From: Methylomonas sp.
GTDB taxonomy: Bacteria > Pseudomonadota > Gammaproteobacteria > Methylococcales > Methylomonadaceae
Direction of reading: 5' to 3'
DNA length: 64,000 nucleotides
NCBI RefSeq assembly: GCF_023228165.1
Contig: NZ_JALOBS010000025.1
Coordinates: 1 to 64,000 of the forward strand
The notes beneath the pieces were generated by a model. It saw nothing but the letters and a program-made list of their open reading frames with translations, did not search any database and was not told the DNA's origin. The translations under genes and the position numbers were made by a program. Shown piece by piece: positions 36,301 to 44,492 of this stretch. Numbering within the stretch: position 1 is the first letter of the stretch; every line of letters starts with the position of its first letter.

Positions 36301-36429
36301 TTGTACGTCGGGAAAAGCTTGTACCGGTAACTGCTCAAAAGCCACAACGCCGGATACGGCAACGGCCAGTGTGGCGCCGATTACCATCAGGCGTTGTTGC
36401 AGGCAAAACGCAATGATTCGCTCGATCAT
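33361..36429 (-). CDS. CzcA/CusA-family heavy metal efflux RND pump
   Basis: A 1022-residue inner membrane RND transporter with twelve transmembrane helices and two large periplasmic loops. The motif GAIDFGIIVDSAVV in the fourth helix carries the proton-relay acidic residues and resembles the HME subfamilies for Co, Zn, Ni or Cd rather than Cu/Ag. VAFEQLPVQAFPDV at the start and PGGQRIPLSELATI in the second loop are typical. The metal cannot be fixed from sequence. It is third in the order TolC, adaptor, pump, P-II on the minus strand, with gaps of 47, 21 and 9 bp. Confidence 0.95.
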   Translation of the reverse strand: MIERIIAFCLQQRLMVIGATLAVAVSGVVAFEQLPVQAFPDVQNVFVQVVTQYPGQAPEEVEKLISLPIEREMNGLPHLMNMRSVSIFGLSVVTLTFDDDAEDYFSRQQVLERLQNADIPDDSKPQLGPLSTGVGEILRYVIDAKHLPLVEQRALQDWLIEPRLRTVQGVADVVSYGGGIKEYKVAAKPDRLKNYNISINQMFDAIAANNTNTGGGYIEHGDEALVVRGVGLLKSADEIGEIVVDTNDGVPIRIKDVADISIGPQPRTGIVAMNQRDDIVEGIVLLIKGRDAVEVLSGVKQKIQDLNDFGLPPGVKITPIYDRTELVGHTVRTVEHNMIEGAVLIMIILLVFLRRFLAALLVTLIIPLSLLFAFILVDLNGISANLISLGAIDFGIIVDSAVVLVEAVMVQVTMDLKRGVDDRHLRQSLLTTATEMGRPILFSKAIIIIAFLPIFTFQRVEAKIFSPMAFTLSFALVASMLFSLTFVPAMLTYLLGPKIAEKHNPLVEAMEQHYRRILEWVLKRARGVFFAAVAALLLSFASVKLIGTEFMPKLDEGNIWLTITLPTPVSLTTAKELERKVREKLETFSEAKMVLTQLGRPEDGTDPKGFNNLEVLIDLKPKDTWRYKNKDDLVKAMDQKLAIFPGILTNFSQVIQDNVEEAISGVKGEIAIKIFGTDLQTLQDRADQVTHILASIQGATDVAAEQQAGLAQVIVDIDRAKVSRYGINIAEVERVMEIGMGGKAASQFLEGEQRFDITLRYEENARNSVAGLENLTVQSPGGQRIPLSELATIKVNQGASRISREDNMRRIAIKCNLIDRDQGSFVAEAQQKVAAQVDLPPGYHIVWSGQFENQQRAMKRLAVIVPISLGLIFVLLFWAFMSVKNALLIVMNVPFAMIGGILVLQITGINLSVSAAVGFIALFGIAVQNGVILVSQLNKLRREGQPLHDAIVNGSVSRLRPVVMTALMAMLGLFPAALSTSVGSETAKPFAVVIIGGLITATLLTLTLLPALYRYFAEANEP

Positions 36430-36450
36430 AGTCTGGGTTCCTGCCTGAGA

Positions 36451-37614
36451 TTAGGGTTGGGCGGTGTCAGAGTCGACTTCTTCTTCGGCTCGCAGCATCA
36501 ACGCGCCTTCCGTGACGAGTAATTCGCCCGGTTTGACGCCGGAGGTGATCAAGGCCTTGTCCTTTAAGCGTAAAGCCAGTTCCACCTTGCGTTGCTGAAA
36601 GTGATTGTCTTCCAACTGGATAAACACGTAATTCGCTTCGCCTTCCGTGAATACGGCAGCTAAAGGAACCATAATGCCCAAATCATCCGGGTTGCTATCG
36701 ACGTTGATGGTGGCATACATGCCGGGTAATAAGCGACTGTCCGGATTGGGCAAGTCGCAACGCACTTGTACGGTGCGGGTGGCTTCATCCAGTACTTGGC
36801 CGATGTAGTGCACGGTGGCGGGAAAGGTTTCCCCGGGATAGGCGGGCACGGAAACCGATAACGACTGACCGATTCTGATTTTGCTTAAGTTGACTTCAAA
36901 AACCTCCATCAGCAGCGTGAGTTTTTTGATATCCGAGACCACGAATAAGGGTGAGTCCAAATCGGGACGGATTTCCATGCCAGGGGTGACACGCCTTTCC
37001 ACTACAATGCCTGCCAGTGGCGAACGCAGGGCAAAACGGCCATTGCTTTGTTGGACAGGTAATTGTAGATTTTTCAGGCGATTTTGGCTGCGCTGCAATT
37101 CACTGCGGGCCGAACTTAAAGCGTCTTGCGCCTGCTCCAGTTCTTTTTGCGCGATGGCTTTGCCGGCGAAGAGCTCTTGTTGTCTTTTATAGGCATGACT
37201 GGCCAAGGTCAAATCCGCCTGGGCTTTGACGAAATCGGCTTCCGCGGCTGCTGCATCCGGGCTATTTAACGCCAGTAAGGTGGTGCCTACTTGAACGTGC
37301 GTACCCAAGGCGATAGGCGTACCCATCACCCGACCGGCGATAGGTGAGCTAATGCTTGCTGTCTGGTTTTCGTTATACGTCACCTTGCCCGCCAAGGGTT
37401 GCAGCAACGGGTGTCGAGACAGCGTCAGAGGCGCTGTTTTGACATAGGCTTTTTTGGGCGAATCGGCCGCCAGAAACACTTCGCCCGGCACGCTGGGCAG
37501 CTTGGCAACCGGCTTGGCGCCATCGCTGGAATCCGAGCAACCCGCTACTAGTAGGATCAAAAATAGCCCGCTTAAAGCGGATATTCGTTTAATTCGGCGC
37601 GAGGCATGTTTCAT
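36451..37614 (-). CDS. RND periplasmic adaptor (membrane fusion) subunit
   Basis: A 387-residue lipoprotein-like adaptor. The signal peptide (about 1-26) ends in LLVAGCSD, a lipobox with lipidated Cys. A barrel-sandwich (lipoyl-like) hybrid domain encloses a coiled-coil hairpin (about 130-190), followed by the beta-barrel domain (LESVFEVNLSKIRIGQ-like) and a C-terminal domain ending in LRAEEEVDSDT. It bridges the pump to the outer membrane TolC-type channel encoded upstream. Length is usual for CzcB/CusB-type adaptors. Confidence 0.93.
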   Translation of the reverse strand: MKHASRRIKRISALSGLFLILLVAGCSDSSDGAKPVAKLPSVPGEVFLAADSPKKAYVKTAPLTLSRHPLLQPLAGKVTYNENQTASISSPIAGRVMGTPIALGTHVQVGTTLLALNSPDAAAAEADFVKAQADLTLASHAYKRQQELFAGKAIAQKELEQAQDALSSARSELQRSQNRLKNLQLPVQQSNGRFALRSPLAGIVVERRVTPGMEIRPDLDSPLFVVSDIKKLTLLMEVFEVNLSKIRIGQSLSVSVPAYPGETFPATVHYIGQVLDEATRTVQVRCDLPNPDSRLLPGMYATINVDSNPDDLGIMVPLAAVFTEGEANYVFIQLEDNHFQQRKVELALRLKDKALITSGVKPGELLVTEGALMLRAEEEVDSDTAQP

Positions 37615-37661
37615 ATAGGTTGATTCAGTGTGCGAGGATGTTGAGGCAGTGCATCTTGAAT

Positions 37662-39020
37662 TTATTCCAGCGTCGTTGGTGTGAAATGCATCGTTTCCGG
37701 GGCAGGTTTATCCGAGTTAGGTTCCACGCCCAGTGCTTTAGCCAGATCGTAGTAGGCGTTGGCGCGATTGATCAGGGCGGCGTAGTAATCGTGCATGATG
37801 CTTTTATAACTGCGTTGAGCCTCGATAAAATCCAAAACGCTGGTGGCGCCTTTACTGTAGGCCAATTCGGAACTGTTTCTGACTGCTAATGCATCATCCA
37901 GTAAACCCGCTTTGAAACGCTGCACGATTTTGTCCGTGCTGGTCCATGAGGCTAGTGCGCCAACCACTTCATTGCGAATACCCAGTTCCGTTTGTTCTAC
38001 CGCCAGTTGATTTTGGTTCATGTTTACGGCGGCTTTATCGGACTCCCCCTGGTATTGATAGAACAACGGAACCGGTACGCTGACGCCGACGAAGGCGGAA
38101 TTAAGGGCATTATTACTCGGATCGCGGGCATAACCGGCCGTCAGGGTCACATCCGGGTATTTCAAGCGGCGGGCCAGCTCCAGTTCCTTTTCGGATTGCG
38201 CTTTGCGTTGTTTGTCTGCTTGTAAATCCGGTCTTTCCTGTAAGGCTTGGGTGATGAGTTCATCGGCTGCTAGGCTTGGGCCTAAGGCTTGGCTGTCGGG
38301 CCATTCTTCCTTGGCCACAAACTGCATGCCTTTATCCGGCCAACGCAAAATCATTGCAAAAGCGGCTTGTGCTTGTTCAACAGTGGCTTGGGTGGCGTCC
38401 AGGTCGGACTGGGCGCGCATGGCTTCCATTCTAACCCGCAAAAAATCCGACTCGGCAATATCGCCGCTTTTTAGCCGCAAGTGATTGGCTTTGCTGATGT
38501 CTTGGTAATGATCGACAATTTCTTGCGCCAACCAACGGTTTTTTTGCGCTTGCAGCAGGTCGTAATAGCCATCACGAACCAGGTTGGAAAAAATCCGCAC
38601 GGCGTCTTTTAAATCGCTTTCCGCGGCTTGGGTGGCAAAACCGCTGCTTTCCATGCGCAAGCCGCGTTTGCCGGCCATTTCGATTAATTGGCTGAACGAA
38701 AAGTATTCAGCCGGTCCGCAAGACACCTTGGGGTCATGACTACAGCCGCTGGCATTGGAGCCTTTATTTAGGTTGTTGGCCAGTTCGGAAAGTTGAAAGC
38801 CCAGGGTCGGGTTAGGTATGGCCGATGCGATGACTTCATCGGCTCTGGCTTGGTCGATATTGTATTGTGCAGCCAGCAGGTCCAGGTTGCGTTGATAGAA
38901 TAGGGTCAATGCTTCGTCCACTGAAATGGGGGTTTGCTCGGCATGTGCCTGACTCGTCAGTAGATTGCTTAGTACCAGTACTATTGCAAAGAATGAGCTG
39001 CGAACAGCTATGTTGGGCAT
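37662..39020 (-). CDS. TolC family outer membrane efflux protein
   Basis: A 452-residue outer membrane factor with a signal peptide (about 1-27, ending SQAHAEQ). Two OEP repeats (about 40-250 and 255-440) of long amphipathic helices are present: NLDLLAAQYNIDQARADEV, GYYDLLQAQKNRWLAQE and GATSVLDFIEAQRSYKSIM are typical. The start has an AGGAG ribosome-binding site. It leads the operon that continues with adaptor, pump and P-II, so it is the CzcC/CusC counterpart. Confidence 0.93.
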   Translation of the reverse strand: MPNIAVRSSFFAIVLVLSNLLTSQAHAEQTPISVDEALTLFYQRNLDLLAAQYNIDQARADEVIASAIPNPTLGFQLSELANNLNKGSNASGCSHDPKVSCGPAEYFSFSQLIEMAGKRGLRMESSGFATQAAESDLKDAVRIFSNLVRDGYYDLLQAQKNRWLAQEIVDHYQDISKANHLRLKSGDIAESDFLRVRMEAMRAQSDLDATQATVEQAQAAFAMILRWPDKGMQFVAKEEWPDSQALGPSLAADELITQALQERPDLQADKQRKAQSEKELELARRLKYPDVTLTAGYARDPSNNALNSAFVGVSVPVPLFYQYQGESDKAAVNMNQNQLAVEQTELGIRNEVVGALASWTSTDKIVQRFKAGLLDDALAVRNSSELAYSKGATSVLDFIEAQRSYKSIMHDYYAALINRANAYYDLAKALGVEPNSDKPAPETMHFTPTTLE

Positions 39021-39318
39021 GCATCAAGCTCCTACGCTAGATTGTTTATTCATTCTCTGCAAAAGCCAGACCAGTCGGAAAGTGTAAAAACGGGTGCTAT
39101 ATCCATCAGTCCAACTAATTGATACATAAGATATAAAACTATGTTTTATCGTTGATTGAATCAACGCCCGAGTTAAGCTGGCGAACAAAAAAGTTGGGTT
39201 GTTTGTATCAACCAGAAAAGTAGGCCGAATGCTAATGTTTGCGGGGCAAATGAACCGCTGGCAGTGTTGTAAAATGGCTCGCTTGCTTAACTTGGTCGAC
39301 CGGAAAAGTATTAGACAT

Positions 39319-39349
39319 AAAAAAGGCGCTGAATGAATAAGTCAGCGCC
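39319..39349 (-). terminator. Rho-independent terminator of the yfdX gene
   Basis: On the minus strand GGCGCTGA and TCAGCGCC form a perfect 8-bp stem followed by six T. It lies 20 bases after the stop of the YfdX gene. The rest of 39021-39368 has nothing else I can identify, and should contain the promoter of the efflux operon. Confidence 0.85.
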
Positions 39350-39368
39350 GGAATTACTGTTTAACGGT

Positions 39369-40295
39369 TTATTTGGACCGACCGGGGTGGACCATTTTGT
39401 CTTTTAGATTGGTTAAGGCCTTTTTTATTTTTCCCCACGTTGCCGACGATTTTTCGGTATGCATTTCATCTTTTAAGTCGTCAATTACCGTATACAGTAA
39501 GGCAAAATCATCCTGACTGCCGTAACCCAATAGTTCGGCAATTTTCAGTTCGTCCTTGGCCGCCGCTGTGTTCTTGAGTACTTCAGCCCGGCTGTCGGCT
39601 TTTGCCATGTCTTGCTGGTGCTCAATTTCCGAGGCTTTATTTAAAAAGGCTTCTGCCCGCAAAACCGGCAGCGGGGTCACTTCTATCTCCTCAACCAGGG
39701 TGTCCAATACTTGTTCCAATAGCTTTTGCGCCTCAACGTTTTTATCGGCATCGATTTGGGCGATCGCGGCTTTAATCACGGCAGGGTAAGTGCCTAGAGG
39801 GATACTGACAGTGGTGATACGCATTTCGCTGGCTAGTCCAGCTAATAGCTGTCTGGCGTCTTGTAAATGACCGCCATCAAGTAATTTGTCGGCTTGCTTG
39901 ACTTGTTTCTCCAGGGTTTTGGCGTCACCCACATAATCGACCACGTCGACCTCCACATCCGCGGGCACAAGAACCATGGCGGGATGCTCGACCAGCAAGA
40001 TATCCAGTTTGGTCAATACGTCTTGCAATAGTACCCGAGCCGCTTTGGGATCATTATTACTTAAACTGATCAATGCCTGTTGGGTGCCGGATAAAGACCC
40101 CTTGGCTTCGTTGATAAGATTTTGGAGTTTTTCGGACAGTACTTTTTGCTTGTTGATAGCCACGGCTTTATTACTGGCGACGGAAGAAGCCTTCTGGCTT
40201 TTTTTCTCGGCGTCGGCCAGTGTGTCAAAAGACAGCGGTAGTGATGAAACTAAAATCAAAGCCGTATAGCTTGCAAGCTTATGAATGGTATGCAT
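39369..40295 (-). CDS. YfdX family protein
   Basis: A 308-residue exported protein with a signal peptide of about 28 residues (MHTIHKLASY start, cleavage near DTLADA). The mature protein is helical with the YfdX family motifs DILLVEHPAMVLVPADVEVDVV-like (positions 110-135), LLAGLASEMRITTVSIPLGTYP and KAAIAQIDADKNVEA. YfdX proteins in enterobacteria are linked to acid or stress response and virulence. The start is fixed by a strong AGGAGG site; an upstream ATG would add an unlikely soluble leader. The gene is monocistronic with a terminator. The 40296-40946 interval upstream has no supported gene. Confidence 0.85.
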   Translation of the reverse strand: MHTIHKLASYTALILVSSLPLSFDTLADAEKKSQKASSVASNKAVAINKQKVLSEKLQNLINEAKGSLSGTQQALISLSNNDPKAARVLLQDVLTKLDILLVEHPAMVLVPADVEVDVVDYVGDAKTLEKQVKQADKLLDGGHLQDARQLLAGLASEMRITTVSIPLGTYPAVIKAAIAQIDADKNVEAQKLLEQVLDTLVEEIEVTPLPVLRAEAFLNKASEIEHQQDMAKADSRAEVLKNTAAAKDELKIAELLGYGSQDDFALLYTVIDDLKDEMHTEKSSATWGKIKKALTNLKDKMVHPGRSK

Positions 40296-40946
40296 AGTGT
40301 CCTCCTTATAAAGACTGATGACCTGATATTGGAAACGCAAGAGCCCAGGCTTTGCTTCATCAGGCAATGCAGTGAACATAAAGCAGCTATCGGGCCATGT
40401 TCGGCGATTGAAAATAAATTAATGTTAACAATGGGTTACTAGAAAATTGCTGTCGTTGTGCATAAGCCGCATGTTTAAATCCACCATCAGCTTGGGTTTT
40501 TCAACCAAGGCCCTATCAAAATTGAGTTTGCCGGTTAAACGGCAAATGTTTCATTTTTCCGGATACGTCCAGAGGAACATGCGGATGGGGGCGATATAAA
40601 TGCCCATAATAATTAACCAGGAAAAGGGTGATATTTGGCGGACGAATGCAGATACGCTCAACACTCTACACGGCGACATTTAGTGCGGTTCCTTATAACA
40701 AACCCATCAAGGCGTTTTATCAACGCTTGATCGCTCGGGGAAACTCAAAAAGGTAGCTCGGGTTGCCTGCATGACAAAGCTATTGATTACTCTAAATTCT
40801 TTGGCGAAAACCAAGAGCAAATGGCACCCTGGCTTTGCAAAACCAGCTTGATTTTGAACACAGTTGCTTGGTTGTTGCCGAAAACCTTGGCGGAATCGAC
40901 CGATGCAAACAACCATCCCCCGCTGTTGTAGGTTTTTAGCAAGCGG
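40296..40946. other. Gap without a supported gene
   Basis: About 650 bp between the YfdX start and the porin end. It contains small stem-loops such as TGCCG-N6-CGGCA near 40530 and a few short frames that look like shadows or decayed remnants. The promoter of the YfdX gene is expected near its left end. Confidence 0.5.
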
Positions 40947-42419
40947 TTAAAACTCAAAATGGGCTCGCACGCCATAAACATGCACCGGTCCACGATCGGC
41001 GTTGTAGCCGGGGTTGGCAATATGCTGATAGTCCAGCGTCATCCAGGCAAAGCTCAGCAAATTGAATTTGTAGTAAAGATCGACTACTTGCTCCGGCCGG
41101 TAATTGATTTTGCCGTCGCCGATAAACGCATCTACCCCGCCCAAGTTTAAATACGCCACATGACTGCTTGCCAACCAGTTACCGGCATAGCCAATACCTA
41201 GCGCATCGTTGGGCCTACCCCAACGGTTGCCGCTGATTTGCGCGCCGAACGATAATGACCGGTCCGACGAGGTGTAGGAATACACCTCTGTTTTTCCATC
41301 GCTGACCATCCCGCGCAGAAACACGCCAATATCCTCGCGAATTTGTTGTTCGAGATTAAGACCCATGCCTATTTTGACATTGGCTTTTCGCGCCCAACAA
41401 AGATCCGGAGCATTACTATTGGTGGAATCGTAGCTAAAGGTGGCGCAGTTTGCGGCATTTTGCGCTGGATTGGTTTGCAGGGCGGCAATGGCGTCGTTCC
41501 AGCTTGCCATATGCTCCCGGTTTCGGTAGGCCAGTACCCGGATTGCACCGGGTTGATCAAAAATAACATGCCGATGTTCCAGTTCCGCTTGGTCGCCATA
41601 GTATTTGAATAATCTAAAATCCAACGGCAAGTCGTTGGGGTTTTGTGGGGTGGCGAAGCGTCCGATCCTGAAGGTCCAGTCGTCGTAATAATATTCGGCG
41701 GCCAGGCCCACACTATAGCCGCGCGCATCGGCGGCAAAGTCGTAAGCGGCGTTGGCCAGAAAAGCCATATTGAAAAACTGCTGGCGCAAGTTGGCGGCAT
41801 AGTTGTTTTTATCGAAAATATCCAACACACTCAGGTTGCCGCCGGTAACAACCAGCCGTCGATTCTGTTTATATCCGCCTAATTGCAATTGACCCGATTC
41901 GACATGTTGCTCGCCGCCTCCGAAATTAAAGGTTTGTTGTAGATAAAAACGCGATTTGTACCAAGTGGCGCTGGCCGAGCCGTTCTTCTGCAGTTCGAAA
42001 TTCTGGATGCTGCCGCCCAGGCCTTTCAGACCTGACAGCGGTAACTCGGAGATCATCTCCGGTGCCAGATAAATCTCGCCCCCCGTCCAGGCCTTTAAGC
42101 CGAAATAAGCCGTGACGGTGCCGGTAAAGCTGCGTTCGGCGTCGGGCGACAAGGAATGCGGACTGCCGTTGAGATTGGTATAGGCAGCTGGAAACGCCGG
42201 TTTCCAGCTGGAGATATAGGTGGCTTGCGCATAGGCGTTCCAACGCTCATCCTGCATAGCGTGCCAGTCCGAATCGGCTAACGACTGCATCAGGGAAAAG
42301 CGATCGCTCTGCTCGGCAGCCTGCACCGGCGGCGCGGATGCCTCTACTATTAGCCAAGATACCGCCGATATGAAAGCGAGGAATAATCGTGTTCTGGATA
42401 AAACTGCCGACATTCGCAT
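40947..42419 (-). CDS. Carbohydrate porin (OprB-like)
   Basis: A 490-residue outer membrane beta-barrel protein. A signal peptide (about 1-35, cleavage near PVQAAEQ) is followed by alternating amphipathic strands and the phenylalanine-terminated end RAHFEF typical of outer membrane proteins. Motifs such as FTGTVTAYFGLKAWTGGE, IQNFELQKNGSASATWYKSR, the repeated GGNLSVLDIFDKNNYA and LPLDFRLFKYYGDQAELEHR match carbohydrate-selective porins. A pair of Cys (about 325 and 340) may form a loop disulfide. It is expected to import small sugars or oligosaccharides; specificity is unknown. Confidence 0.85.
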   Translation of the reverse strand: MRMSAVLSRTRLFLAFISAVSWLIVEASAPPVQAAEQSDRFSLMQSLADSDWHAMQDERWNAYAQATYISSWKPAFPAAYTNLNGSPHSLSPDAERSFTGTVTAYFGLKAWTGGEIYLAPEMISELPLSGLKGLGGSIQNFELQKNGSASATWYKSRFYLQQTFNFGGGEQHVESGQLQLGGYKQNRRLVVTGGNLSVLDIFDKNNYAANLRQQFFNMAFLANAAYDFAADARGYSVGLAAEYYYDDWTFRIGRFATPQNPNDLPLDFRLFKYYGDQAELEHRHVIFDQPGAIRVLAYRNREHMASWNDAIAALQTNPAQNAANCATFSYDSTNSNAPDLCWARKANVKIGMGLNLEQQIREDIGVFLRGMVSDGKTEVYSYTSSDRSLSFGAQISGNRWGRPNDALGIGYAGNWLASSHVAYLNLGGVDAFIGDGKINYRPEQVVDLYYKFNLLSFAWMTLDYQHIANPGYNADRGPVHVYGVRAHFEF

Positions 42420-42537
42420 ATTCTCGCTGTAGAAAAGCCTTTTGGGTTAATGGGTAAAGCGCGGGCCCGAGCGCCGCGCCGCCGACCCGGTTTCGATCGA
42501 GACTACACTCGGCCCGGTCTTCTCGCGCTTCAATTTT

Positions 42538-42695
42538 TCAGAAGTCGGGGGTGAACAGCAGCAGTAAAGTGAACACCTCCAACCGTCCCAATAGCATAGC
42601 GATAGCGCAAATCCAGGTTTGAAAATCGTTCACACCGGCATAATTGCTGGTGGGGTCGACGTTGTTGATGCAGGGATTATGGCGCTGAGCGCGGA
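42538..42695 (-). pseudogene. trkH: Decayed 3' end of trkH (potassium uptake)
   Basis: The minus strand encodes TSNYAGVNDFQTWICAIAML followed by LGRLEVFTLLLLFTP, which is the C-terminus of TrkH. It then ends in TGA where family members usually have a Trp (FTPxFW). Immediately upstream, ALSAI continues in a different frame from CINNV, so the remnant carries at least one frameshift and has lost the rest of the gene. It is a fossil of a potassium transporter subunit. Confidence 0.7.
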
Positions 42696-42868
42696 AATAG
42701 GCTACAGGCCGGCGAACATCCGCGCCACCGAGAAAGGCGAGCAATGAGCTAGATGGTTTTTGCACTATTGGGCCTGCTTGTGTCCGGCGTTTTTAGCATG
42801 TGTCGGGCGTATTGTTGAAACGCCACTAAGGTTTTGGCATCGGTAAACCGAGTCTTAACTAATGAGCC

Positions 42869-42900
42869 AAAAAAACCGGCATCAAATTACCGATGCCGGT
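42869..42900 (-). terminator. Rho-independent terminator after the DUF2490 gene
   Basis: On the minus strand ACCGGCATC and GATGCCGGT pair perfectly around an 8-base loop and are followed by seven T. It is 120 bp past the stop of the DUF2490 gene. Confidence 0.75.
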
Positions 42901-43019
42901 CACCAGTGACCTCAGCGGGAACTAACTCTATACACTAATATCGTCTAAGCAAATATTTATTCGGACCGGTCGAGACAGGGGGTCCTTCTCAAGCCTGACG
43001 GCCGAGTCTTGGACGCGAT

Positions 43020-43736
43020 TTAAAATTTATAGCTTAGATTGAACTGCACGTTATGCGTGAACAAGTTATTGCCGGCTTTGCTATACACGTATTGGCCCAT
43101 GTACCCCAAATCGGCCCCCAGCTGTTTGGTGATTTGATAGTTGAATCCGCCAAAGGCGCGGTTTTCGCTAAAACCGGTGCGGCCGAAACTATTGTTGTTG
43201 ACATAAAGCAGCATTTCTTCGCCGGCATACATACGTAAGTCTTCGTTTATGAACGCCAGCGGATAACTGAGCTGAAACAATTGCCGCAAGCGCACGCCTA
43301 CATCGCCGGTACCTTGTCTAATGCGTTGTTCCAGTCGGGTGCGGGCCGTGAAGCGTAAATCCTTCAAGCTGGAGTTCCACAAAAAATCCTCGTAAGGCCG
43401 GCTTTCCTGATAAGCCAGTTTATCCAGCGGATGAAGCCAGTCATGCGTATAGCCGACCCAGAAACTGGCATTTTTAGTGACGTCATAGCCTACTTGGGCA
43501 AACAACAGGTTTTCCGAGAAACGGTTGCCGCCCGGATTATCGTCCTGGGTTCTGGCTTGATTCATGACCAGCCAACGAAAGCTCTTTAATTTTGGCGATA
43601 TTTTATCCAGACTACCCGACAAAGTTAACGAACTCCAAGTGCCGCCCACATCGTTGGTCACTGCGTGACTGACGGGTGCAAACCCCGTAGCCAGTAAAGG
43701 CAAAATTTTTAATGTGGTTAAAAGTTTATTACGCAT
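43020..43736 (-). CDS. DUF2490 domain protein (outer membrane beta barrel)
   Basis: A 238-residue secreted protein with a signal peptide (about 1-25, ending VSHAVT) and a DUF2490 region: FAQVGYDVTKNASFWVGYTH, RLEQRIRQGT, LRQLFQLSYPL and NRAFGGFNYQITKQLGADLG. It ends in SYKF, the aromatic C-terminus of an outer membrane barrel. DUF2490 proteins are common in Gram-negative bacteria with no known function. The interval 43737-44492 upstream has no supported gene. Confidence 0.85.
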   Translation of the reverse strand: MRNKLLTTLKILPLLATGFAPVSHAVTNDVGGTWSSLTLSGSLDKISPKLKSFRWLVMNQARTQDDNPGGNRFSENLLFAQVGYDVTKNASFWVGYTHDWLHPLDKLAYQESRPYEDFLWNSSLKDLRFTARTRLEQRIRQGTGDVGVRLRQLFQLSYPLAFINEDLRMYAGEEMLLYVNNNSFGRTGFSENRAFGGFNYQITKQLGADLGYMGQYVYSKAGNNLFTHNVQFNLSYKF

Positions 43737-44492
43737 CGATTACCTCTAAAAATTGTGAGCCGCGGATAATGAATTTGTCTAAAACTCATTCCATAAAAGC
43801 TGGCTAAATCACTGCTGTTAATTAAAAGCAGTCGCTAGCGCTGAATGTTTACCGGACTATCCATCGCCCTCGCTAACGACTGACATAAATCATGCAATGC
43901 CAAAAATGTGCCAAGTGATTATGGCCGGGTCTGCCGAGGCTTTAGGTGGTTTTCCGCAGTCAAAGCGGTGTTTATGAACCGTTGTAAAGCGGTGGTTTTA
44001 AACTGTAATCAAGTTTTGTTAGAATTTTTGCTTAGCCGCTGAAATGGATGCGGGGGCTTCAGATATCGTTGCGTATGTCGTTTTTAGGGGGTACGGGGGG
44101 CATATTAAGCTTTTCTGCACCGAAAATCGTTTGAAAATAACACTCGGCTACGTGCAATCGCTAGTTATAAGCGCGTTTAATCAAAAAATAAGCAATTGCG
44201 ACAAGCAAAACATTCTGAATGAATATAATAGAGGCGGTCCATAGGCTTGGGGGCGATTGGAATGTTACTGACTAACAGCCAATTTTACATTGCAATGCCA
44301 GTTGCAACGGTAATCAAAGAAATCAGCAAATGGGGGGGAAACTTTCCGTGTAAACCGCAATTTGCGAGGCTGTAAATTTCTAAAGTTAAAGCCATTTTTG
44401 TTTATAGCAACGCAATGGGCTATACGCACACAGCGTTCTCCTCTTGCGCTCGACGCCGTTACAGGCAACACGGTCACATGCGCTTGTACAAA
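43737..44492. other. Gap without a supported gene
   Basis: About 755 bp between the DUF2490 start and the end of the HDOD-receiver-GGDEF gene. One 66-codon plus-strand frame (44044-44244) lacks a ribosome-binding site and does not resemble a protein. It is AT-rich near 44180-44240. Confidence 0.5.

Noticed and set aside
40828..40846. TGGCAC...TTTGCA resembling a sigma-54 promoter
   Set aside because: The GG and GC elements are 14 bases apart rather than 12, and no gene start follows within range on that strand.
40707..41020. Two overlapping minus-strand frames of 69 and 77 codons below the porin
   Set aside because: They share no convincing family similarity. One starts inside the porin gene in another frame. 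At most they are remnants.
44044..44244. 66-codon plus-strand frame in the 43.7-44.5 kb gap
   Set aside because: It lacks a ribosome-binding site, has unusual composition and resembles no protein.
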